A DNA stretch of 64,000 nt, from positions 3,341,501 through 3,405,500 of the forward strand of contig NZ_CP047146.1 in the NCBI RefSeq assembly GCF_009834125.1, read 5' to 3'. A program made the position numbers and the translations under genes. The notes beneath the pieces are model-generated. The model had not been told where the DNA came from. It did no database searches and saw only the letters and a program-made list of their open reading frames with translations. Below, in pieces: positions 27,487 through 34,227 of this stretch. How positions within the stretch are numbered: position 1 is the stretch's first letter; every line of letters begins with the position of its first letter. Source of the DNA: Streptomyces sp. GS7 (lineage in GTDB: Bacteria > Actinomycetota > Actinomycetes > Streptomycetales > Streptomycetaceae).

Positions 27487-28466
27487 AGCGCTGCCTCGCT
27501 TTCGCAGGGCGTCCGCCCGGCCACCGCCGCCGCGACCCCGGCCACCGGGCCGGCTTCGGCCCCGTCCGAGGCGGTACGGGCGAGGGTGCCGGCGAACGCG
27601 GTCACCAGAGTGGAGTGGTAGCAGGCCACAAACGCCTCGGCCCGGTCGGCGGGGCGCGGCGCGGCGCCCGTCTCGGGCACGCTGCCGTCGGCGGCCTGCG
27701 CGCCGGCCAGCCGCTGCCAGGCCGCCGGATGGTACGGAGCCTCGGGCAGGCAGGCCGCCACGGCCAGCAACTCGCCCACGAGGTCCCACAGTTGCTCCTC
27801 CAGCCAGTTCTCCAGCCAGGAGGGCAGCCAGAGCCGCAGATAGCCGGCCGTCTCGGGGGAGAGCCGCCGGCGGTCCCGCCCCCAGTCGGTGAGATGGAAC
27901 ACGTCGTGCGTCACGCCGTACGCCGCCTTGAGGTCCAGCGCCCAGGGCTCGGGCAGCAGTCCCAGCCCGGTCAGCGCGAACTCCGTGTCGAAGTCGGCGT
28001 GCTGGGCCAGCCCGATCCGCCGCTCCGCGTTGAGCACGCCGAGCGTACGGGTGTGGTGTTCGCGCGCCACCCGCCAGCCGCGCAGTCCGGTCGTGGTCGG
28101 CACCAGCTCCTCGACGGCCGGATGCCGCAGCCCGGACTGCGCGAACACCCCGTAGAGCTCCACGGGATAGGTGGCGAACGGCTCGCCGCGGATCAGCTCG
28201 GCGAACAGCTCCCCCTCGCGGGTCTCCCGCCAGGCGAAGGCGAACAGCCGGTCCGCCGCGGCGCGGACCTCCGGCCGCGGATGCAACCCCGCGATGAGCT
28301 GGGTGAGTTGGGCCAGTTCGCCGAGCGGTTTGAGGGTGATGTTGGGATCGGCGTCCGTCGTCGTGTTCGGCGGCAGACGGAAGTACTCCCGCATCTCCTC
28401 CAGCCACCCCAGGCTGTTCCCGACCATCCGGTCCAGCAGCCCGGGGTCGGCCCGGTCGCCGGTCAC
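27483..28466 (-). CDS. Protein of unknown function, paralogue B
   Basis: Start is GTG 28466, overlapping the upstream gene's TGA (GTGA); a TTG three bases earlier is an alternative. The 327-residue protein shares LGVLNAER, LLPEPW, THDVFHLTDWG, WDLVGELL and WQRLAGAQAADGS with paralogue A, but has a longer C-terminal tail. The conserved TH-x-VFHLT-x-WG block contains two His that could bind metal. No biochemical role known. Confidence 0.8.
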   Translation of the reverse strand: MTGDRADPGLLDRMVGNSLGWLEEMREYFRLPPNTTTDADPNITLKPLGELAQLTQLIAGLHPRPEVRAAADRLFAFAWRETREGELFAELIRGEPFATYPVELYGVFAQSGLRHPAVEELVPTTTGLRGWRVAREHHTRTLGVLNAERRIGLAQHADFDTEFALTGLGLLPEPWALDLKAAYGVTHDVFHLTDWGRDRRRLSPETAGYLRLWLPSWLENWLEEQLWDLVGELLAVAACLPEAPYHPAAWQRLAGAQAADGSVPETGAAPRPADRAEAFVACYHSTLVTAFAGTLARTASDGAEAGPVAGVAAAVAGRTPCESEAAL

Positions 28467-29164
28467 CAACCCCTCCCGTGGAACCGCCGGGCCGCCGCGA
28501 CATGCAGCGCGACCCTGGGGTCGTCGCCACCCATCTGCCGGACGAACGCCAGCCCGGCGTCCAGCCCCAGGGTGGGCGGTACGTCGGGGAGCCGGGCCAG
28601 CCAGCGGCCGACCCCGGCCGCCTGGAGCCAGTCCCTGCGGCGCACCGCCCGGACGAAGCCGCGGGCCAAGTCATCGGTGCGCGGCGCCAGTTGGTCCGCC
28701 AGGTCCGCCGCGAGGCCGGGAAGTGCCAGGGCGGCGAGCTGGGACACCCGGTGCGCCAGCTTGGGCCAGGGGTCGGTGCAGATCCAGTCGGCCCCGGCCT
28801 CGGGGGGCCGCGGCCAGGGGCGGTTGCCGACGGGGAGGTAGGCGTGCGAAGCCTCCACCAGGCCCCGGTAGCTCCACGCCGACACCGCGGAGGCATCCGC
28901 CCCCGGAGGGTAGGCCGCGAGTGTCTGCCGCACCACCGCCTCGTCGTCCGCGCCACCGGCCACCGCGCGGTGCTCCAGCGCGTACGGAGCGAGCGCGTCG
29001 GCGCCCAGTACCCGGACCGCGGCCGGCGCGAGCGGATCGCCCTGCCGCAGGATCCGGGACAGTGCGTAGGGGTCGCCCCCGCCCTGGAGGGCGAGGGCGA
29101 CTCCGGTTGCGGCATCGGCGATCACAGCGCTGAGCGGGACTGCTCCCTGCGTCTGTTCAGCCAA
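28463..29164 (-). CDS. Hypothetical protein of the peptide operon
   Basis: The start chosen is TTG 29164, seven bases after GAGGGG; a longer frame to 29251 would overlap the small peptide gene. The 233-residue protein is helical and Trp/Pro-containing (ADWICTDPWPKLAHRVSQL) and shows weak resemblance in length and spacing to the two paralogues downstream (LPDVPPTLGLDAGLAFVRQ). It overlaps the next gene by GTGA. Family not recognised. Confidence 0.7.
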   Translation of the reverse strand: MAEQTQGAVPLSAVIADAATGVALALQGGGDPYALSRILRQGDPLAPAAVRVLGADALAPYALEHRAVAGGADDEAVVRQTLAAYPPGADASAVSAWSYRGLVEASHAYLPVGNRPWPRPPEAGADWICTDPWPKLAHRVSQLAALALPGLAADLADQLAPRTDDLARGFVRAVRRRDWLQAAGVGRWLARLPDVPPTLGLDAGLAFVRQMGGDDPRVALHVAAARRFHGRGW

Positions 29165-29175
29165 CGGACTACCCC

Positions 29176-29358
29176 TCAGTGGTCGGTCTTCGGGCGAGGG
29201 GTGGGGGGCGAGATCAGCAGCAGGGCGGCCAGCAGCAGACCGTCTCCGCACTCGCGGGTGTCGCGGAAGACACCGTCCGGCTCTTCGGGGGACAGCAGCC
29301 CCTCGACTTCGGTGGTCAGGGCGGTGGTTTCGATCGGCGCCGTGCGATCCGTAACCAT
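29176..29358 (-). CDS. Small peptide heading the operon (possible precursor)
   Basis: A 60-residue product from ATG 29358, eight bases after GAAGGAG. It has an acidic first two-thirds (TTEVEGLLSPEEPDGVF), a single Cys37, a hydrophobic run GLLLAALLLI at 40-49 and the Pro-rich polar end PPTPRPKTDH. It lies 11 nt upstream of the 233-aa gene. The leader-plus-hydrophobic-core look allows a modified-peptide precursor, but a small structural or membrane-active peptide is equally possible. Confidence 0.65.
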   Translation of the reverse strand: MVTDRTAPIETTALTTEVEGLLSPEEPDGVFRDTRECGDGLLLAALLLISPPTPRPKTDH

Positions 29359-29536
29359 GCGATCAACTCCTTCGAGGAATGGGGTATCAGGCTTACATCC
29401 GCTATAAACCGCCGCAATCCGGACTAATGCCATCAGTGGATGGTTCTGGCGAGCCCCGATGCCGCGGTGTTGACGGACCGGGCGCCGACCCGTACCCCAA
29501 GTCCCCTATGAATCAAGAGAGTTGACCGATGTGGCG

Positions 29537-30313
29537 CTACGCCCTGCGGACGTACGGCGTGGTCGTGCCGAGCACGGCGAACCCCAGCCGGCGCAGAATC
29601 GGACTGCTCTGATCGGTGGCATCCACCTGCAGGTAGCGAACTCCCCGTGCGGCGGCGATTTCGGCGCGCCGGGCCACAAGTGCCCGGTAGACGCCCCGTC
29701 CACGCCAGGCGGGGAGCGTGCCGCCGCCCCACAGGCCCGCGAAGTCCGTCCCCGGCACCAGCTCCATGCGGTCCGCGGACACCGGGGTGCCGCCCGCCAT
29801 CGCCGCCGTCATGACGAGGGAGTCCGGATCCTGCGCGAGCCGGGCCAGCAGCCGCTGCCGCATTCGTGTGACGGACCTTCCGAAGACCTCTTCGTGGACC
29901 CGTACCACCAGCTCCACCCCCGCCGGACCGGTCACCGGCACGAGCCGTACCCCGGGTGGCGGACCGGCATCCGTGGCGAGGTCGCGCACCGGCGCCACCA
30001 TCAGCGCCTCCGGGGGCTCCGGTACGAACCCGGCCGCCCGCAGCCGGTCGCCGAGGTCGGCGGGGCGGTCATGGGAGTACAGCTTCCACTCGCAGTCGCG
30101 TCCGAGGGCGGCGAAGTACCGTACCTGCGCCGCGATGGCCGGGCCGGCGGTGGACGCGTCGAGACCGGACCACAGGACGCCGTTCCAGTCGTCGGGCCCG
30201 CCGACCTGCCGCACCACTGGGCCGTCCCGCTCCACCCGGGCGCCGGGGGAGTCGGCGGGCGCCTCCCGGCGCAGCTGCCGGTCGAACAGGGCGAGCACCG
30301 CATCGTGATCCAT
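29537..30313 (-). CDS. GNAT-family N-acetyltransferase
   Basis: The 258-residue protein has a C-terminal GNAT domain: substrate strand, then GGGTLPAWRGRGVYRALVARR (read as LPAWRGRGVYRAL, the acetyl-CoA pyrophosphate loop with R/Q-x-x-G-x-G/A) and LQVDATDQSSPILRRLGF. The first 120 residues are a variable N-terminal part. Substrate unknown. Downstream on its left lies about 100 nt without genes. Confidence 0.87.
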   Translation of the reverse strand: MDHDAVLALFDRQLRREAPADSPGARVERDGPVVRQVGGPDDWNGVLWSGLDASTAGPAIAAQVRYFAALGRDCEWKLYSHDRPADLGDRLRAAGFVPEPPEALMVAPVRDLATDAGPPPGVRLVPVTGPAGVELVVRVHEEVFGRSVTRMRQRLLARLAQDPDSLVMTAAMAGGTPVSADRMELVPGTDFAGLWGGGTLPAWRGRGVYRALVARRAEIAAARGVRYLQVDATDQSSPILRRLGFAVLGTTTPYVRRA

Positions 30314-30377
30314 CGGCCCATTCCAGCAGACGGCGCACAGCCCTGGCCGCCCCCGTCGCGGCGTCCTAAATTGATTG

Positions 30378-30711
30378 ATGTCAAGCGACCAAAACTCCCC
30401 GGCCAGGTCGCGGGCATCGCCGGATCGTTCATCGGGCTGGTGCCGGGCGGGCTGCTCGGCCCGGCGGACTGGCGGCTGGCCTTCCTGGTGTCGGTGCCCT
30501 TCGGGCTGTTCGGCACGGTCCGGGCGTATCCGAAGCTGCGGGACACCGGCATCCGCACCCCCGCCCGGCCCGACTGGTGCTACGGCTTCACCCGGACACC
30601 GCTGTGGGCCGGGATCTACCTGCTGCCGCTGACCCTGGGCTTCCTGGTGGCCGGCCCGGTGTCCGGATGGGCCTCCGACCGGTTCGGGCGCGCACCTTCG
30701 CCACCGGCGGG
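30378..30711 (+). pseudogene. Decayed MFS transporter fragment
   Basis: The frame reads QVAGIAGSFIGLVPGG, then PADWRLAFLVSVPFGLFGTV, then PARPDW, and then jumps to GIYLLPLTLGFLVAGPVSGWASDRFG, parts of a DHA2-type MFS protein that are normally separated by hundreds of residues. There is no start, several transmembrane segments are missing, and a frame change occurs near 30685. It is a remnant shortened by at least two deletions. Confidence 0.75.
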
Positions 30712-31160
30712 TTGCGCCAGCAGCTGCTGCCGCTGCTCCGCGGCCGGCACCCGCACCGGGACCTCACCCGAGCCGGCCGGCCGCCCTCGCGGTGCTCGCG
30801 GCGCACGGTCCGCTGCGGGTCGGCGAGCCGGCCGCCCGGATGAACATCGCGCCGTCCACCACCTCCCGCACGGTGGACCTGCTCGACGGCTGCGGCCGGA
30901 TCGCCCGCCGCCCCGACCCCGCCGGCCGGCGCGCCGGCCTGATCAGCCGGAACGACGACGGGGCCGCCCTGCTCGGCACCGTGCGCCGGGAGACCACCGG
31001 CATCCTCGCCGAGGAGATCGCCGCTCTCACCGCCGACCGCCGGCGCCTGCTCCACGCGGCGCTGCCGGCGCTGCCGGCGCTGGAGGAGTCGGCCGAGCGG
31101 ATGCGCGGCCGGACCGCCCCGCCCGCACAGCCGAACGGCCGTGCGGGGATGGCCATATGA
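30712..31160 (+). pseudogene. Decayed MarR-family regulator
   Basis: LRQQLLPLLRGRHPHRDLT (from 30712) belongs to the N-terminal helix of a MarR regulator; after a frame shift near 30770 the sequence continues as VLAAHGPLRVGEPAARMN, SRTVDLLDGCG, RRPDPAGRRAG and EEIAALTADRRRLLHAALP. A shortened translation from 30792 (122 residues) is open, but the dimerisation helix is lost. It is joined directly to the MFS remnant, so a deletion fused an MFS/MarR pair. Confidence 0.7.
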
Positions 31161-31226
31161 CGTGCCGGGCCGGCCCGCCGGGAGAGCGCGCACCGGCGGT
31201 CGCGGCCGGGGGTCTAGAGTGCGGGG

Positions 31227-31634
31227 GTGCCGTCGTACAGCATTGGTCAGGCAGCCCGGCTGCTGGGTGTGAGTTCGGAGTCCGTCCGCCGCTGGGCCGA
31301 CGGCGGGCAGCTGCGGATGGACCGGGACGGCGCGGGCAACCGCGTGATCGACGGGGTGAGCCTGGCGGCGTTCGCCAAGGACCGGGCGGCGGGGCTGCAT
31401 CCGGTGCCCGGCGAGATCCGTACGTCGGTGCGGAACGCGTTCGCCGGGATCGTCACCGCGGTCACCCTCGACGATGTGATCGCCCAGGTCGAGATCCAGT
31501 CCGGGCCGCACCGCGTGGTCGCGGTGGTCAGCCGGGAGGCCGTCGAGGAGCTGGGCATCGAGGTCGGGGTGGAGGCCACCGCCCGGGTGAAGTCGACCAA
31601 CGTCCACATCGACCGGGCGGACGAGCGCAGTTGA
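31227..31634 (+). CDS. HTH-Mop (molbindin) regulator, copy 1
   Basis: The 135-residue protein pairs an excisionase/MerR-like helix-turn-helix ([22 protein letters not shown]) with one C-terminal Mop/TOBE domain (SVRNAFAGIVTAVTLDDVIAQVEIQ split as NAFAGIVTAV and IAQVEIQSG; ending ARVKSTNVHIDR). Mop domains bind molybdate or tungstate, so it is a likely molybdate-sensing regulator. Start GTG 31227. A close paralogue lies at 38459, at the other end of the molybdoenzyme genes. Confidence 0.87.
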   Translation: MPSYSIGQAARLLGVSSESVRRWADGGQLRMDRDGAGNRVIDGVSLAAFAKDRAAGLHPVPGEIRTSVRNAFAGIVTAVTLDDVIAQVEIQSGPHRVVAVVSREAVEELGIEVGVEATARVKSTNVHIDRADERS

Positions 31635-31658
31635 GCCCGAGCGACAGCGGGGTCGTCC

Positions 31659-33179
31659 CTAGCGGCACAGCAGGGCGGCATGCAGATCGAGCTTGTGGTC
31701 CAGCCGGGACAGGTCGCGGCCGGTGAGCGTCTCGATGCGCTGGATGCGGTAGTGGACGGTGTTGACGTGCAGATGCAGCGTCTCGGCGGTTCGCGCCCAT
31801 GAGCCGTGCTGCGCGAGGAACACCTCCAGCGTCTCCAGCAGCATCCGGTGCGAGGCGCTGCGGCCGTGCGCCAGCGGGCCCAGGACCCGGCTGCTGAAGG
31901 CCCTGCGGACCTCGGCGGGGACCCCGGCGAGCAGTGCGCCCAGGGTGGTGAGGTCGTCGACACAGGTCACCCCGGCGGCCTCCGGCGCCGCCGACCGGGC
32001 CGCCGCGAGGGCGTAACGCGCCTGGTCCAGCGCGGAGTCGAGGCCCTCGGCGGTGGCCACCGGACCGCTGATCCCGGCGTGCAGCGGCGTCTGCGGACGG
32101 CAGCCGTGCAGCGCCGGCCACACCTCGGCGAGAGGGGTGCGGAGATCGGCGTCGGAGCCGGCGCGGACGACGGCCGCCGCCTCGCCGCCCGGCAGCCGGC
32201 CGGCCGCGAACGGCTCGCCGGGGGAGTGCCGCAGCGCCTCGACCAGCGCGCTCAGTGCCTGGCCGGGCTCGTCGCCGTCCAGCGCGGCGACCACCACCCG
32301 GTACGGTCCGGTCGCGGGCAACCCGCAGGCGTGCAGCGCGGTTTCGAGGGCCGCGCCGTCGGCGGCACCCGCGTCGGCGAGCGCCAGCAGCTCCTCGGCC
32401 GCCCGCCGCCGGGCCAGCTGCCGCGGGGCGCCGTGGTGCCGGTGCTGGGCGATGACCTCGGCTATCTCGTGCAGCACCCGCGGCGGCGCGTCGGCCGCGC
32501 CGGGCAGATGCAGGAACCAGCCGTCGTACGGCCCGGCGTCCCCGTCGATCCGCAGGCTGGTGCCGGCCGCCCCCGTCAGGTCCCGCGCCGCCCGGGTGGC
32601 CGGCAGGGCCGAAGCCGCCGGGGTGCGGGCGATCTCCCGGCCGGTCGCGGTCAGCACGTAGCACGCCGGGCCGCCCAGATGCGCGAACGCCCGGTCCAGC
32701 AGGGCGTCCGGGGCGGCGTCCTCGGCGAGCAGCCCGGCCAGTTCGGTCCGGACGTTCTCCGGCAGGGCGTAGTGATCGGTGGGGCGGCGGCTGAGGTCTC
32801 CCCACTGGCGCAGGTACACCGCCTCGGTGACGGCCCGGAAGGTGGTGTGCGCGGGGACCGCGAGCAGCGCGACGCCGTGTTCGCGGCAGGACTCGACGAG
32901 GACCTCGGGCACCGTGCCGTGGGTCTCCACGCCGGCCAGCAGCGCGGCCGCCCCGGCGGCGGCCAGTGCCGACACGAAGCGGTCCGCCTTGGCCCGGCCG
33001 TCCCCGGGTGCCCACCACACCAGCCCGCTCAGCACCAGCTCGCCCGGCTGGAGGAAGCGTGCCGGGTCCTCCAGGTCGGTGGCGGTGACCCCGCCGACCT
33101 CGCGGGTGAGCAGCGGGCCCTCGCCCCACAGGAGGGACAGATCGAGCGACGCGAGCTGGAGGAGATCGTGGACGTGCAT
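31659..33179 (-). CDS. PucR-family transcriptional regulator
   Basis: The start chosen is ATG 33179, eight bases after AAGGAG. The 506-residue protein has the N-terminal purine-catabolism regulator (PucR) domain (HDLLQLASLDLSLLWGEG), a GGDEF-like middle and the C-terminal PucR helix-turn-helix (GSWARTAETLHLHVNTVHYR). PucR proteins control purine degradation genes. It is divergent from a xanthine-dehydrogenase-type operon, which it probably regulates through the palindrome at 33226-33242. Confidence 0.9.
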   Translation of the reverse strand: MHVHDLLQLASLDLSLLWGEGPLLTREVGGVTATDLEDPARFLQPGELVLSGLVWWAPGDGRAKADRFVSALAAAGAAALLAGVETHGTVPEVLVESCREHGVALLAVPAHTTFRAVTEAVYLRQWGDLSRRPTDHYALPENVRTELAGLLAEDAAPDALLDRAFAHLGGPACYVLTATGREIARTPAASALPATRAARDLTGAAGTSLRIDGDAGPYDGWFLHLPGAADAPPRVLHEIAEVIAQHRHHGAPRQLARRRAAEELLALADAGAADGAALETALHACGLPATGPYRVVVAALDGDEPGQALSALVEALRHSPGEPFAAGRLPGGEAAAVVRAGSDADLRTPLAEVWPALHGCRPQTPLHAGISGPVATAEGLDSALDQARYALAAARSAAPEAAGVTCVDDLTTLGALLAGVPAEVRRAFSSRVLGPLAHGRSASHRMLLETLEVFLAQHGSWARTAETLHLHVNTVHYRIQRIETLTGRDLSRLDHKLDLHAALLCR

Positions 33180-33225
33180 GTGCTGGCTCCTTGTGCGGCT
33201 GCCGGGAACGCAACCCGGCATCTCA

Positions 33226-33242
33226 CATTCACGAGGTGAATG
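33226..33242. promoter_or_regulatory. Palindromic operator candidate
   Basis: CATTCAC-GAG-GTGAATG is a perfect 7-3-7 inverted repeat, 47 nt upstream of the PucR start and about 140 nt upstream of the xanthine-dehydrogenase-type operon, within AT-richer DNA. It is the best candidate for a PucR-binding or autoregulatory site. Confidence 0.6.
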
Positions 33243-33384
33243 CGCGTGATGGCATCGTAAATGCAAGCCTCAGAGACCCATAGTCCTCTTGGTTGATCCT
33301 CCAGGTACGGGTCGCGCCGTTGGTGCTTTTTCCGTGCTGCGGACCAGTCGTGCGGACCGCCGCCGCGTTGCTTCACTCGGCGGC

Positions 33385-34227
33385 ATGGATCTGAACACGG
33401 TGCTGGAGGTGCGCGACGCCCGGCAGCGCACCCCATGGCGCACCGGCGACGCCTGGCTGGGTGGCGGCACCTACCTCTTCTCCGAGCCGCAGCCCCACAT
33501 CCGGCGGCTGGTGGACCTGAGCCGGATGGGCTGGGAGCCGGTCCGGCAGCTCCCGGACGGCTCGCTGGAGATCGCCGCGACCTGCACCATCGCCCAGCTC
33601 TCCCGCTTCGCGGCCACCTTCCGGGCCCCGGCGGCACCCCTCTTCGAGCAGTGCTGCCGCGCCTTCCTGGCCTCGTTCAAGATCTGGAACATGGCGACCG
33701 TCGGAGGCAACCTCTGCAACGGCCTGCCCGCCGGCCCGATGATCTCGCTGACCGCCGCGCTCGACGGCAGCTGCCTGCTCCAGGCCCAGGACGGCTCGCT
33801 GCGCCGCACCCAGGTCGCCGACTTCATCACCGGCGCCGGCCGCAAGGACCTCGGCGACGGCGAGCTGCTCCGCTCGGTCACCCTGCCCGCGCGGGCGCTG
33901 ACCTGCCGGACGGCGTTCCGCCAGGTCTCCCTCTACGGCCTCGGCCGCTCCGGCGCGCTGGTCATCGGCGCCCACGACCCGCTGGACGGCTCGCTGGCCG
34001 TCACCGTCACGGCCGCCACCGTACGGCCGTTCCGCCTCTGGTTCCCGGCGCCGCCGGGCGCCGCCGCGCTGCGCGGCGCCCTGGAGCGGGCGGTCGCCGA
34101 CGACGAGTGGTTCGACGACATCCACGGACTGCCCGCCTGGCGGCGGCACATGGCGCTGCGGCTCGCCGAGGAGATCCGCTCCGAACTCACCCACGGCCAG
34201 GAACCCACCAGGGAGGGTGTCCGATGA
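33385..34227 (+). CDS. Molybdopterin hydroxylase FAD subunit (XdhB-like)
   Basis: The 280-residue protein begins at ATG 33385 (weak ribosome site; a TTG at 33289 would add 32 unconserved residues). It has the FAD-binding motifs of xanthine dehydrogenase medium subunits (WLGGGTYLFSEPQ; ATVGGNLCNGLPAGP) and a C-terminal CO-dehydrogenase-flavoprotein-like domain. It transfers electrons from the iron-sulfur subunit to NAD or O2. Its stop overlaps the next ATG by ATGA. Confidence 0.9.
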   Translation: MDLNTVLEVRDARQRTPWRTGDAWLGGGTYLFSEPQPHIRRLVDLSRMGWEPVRQLPDGSLEIAATCTIAQLSRFAATFRAPAAPLFEQCCRAFLASFKIWNMATVGGNLCNGLPAGPMISLTAALDGSCLLQAQDGSLRRTQVADFITGAGRKDLGDGELLRSVTLPARALTCRTAFRQVSLYGLGRSGALVIGAHDPLDGSLAVTVTAATVRPFRLWFPAPPGAAALRGALERAVADDEWFDDIHGLPAWRRHMALRLAEEIRSELTHGQEPTREGVR

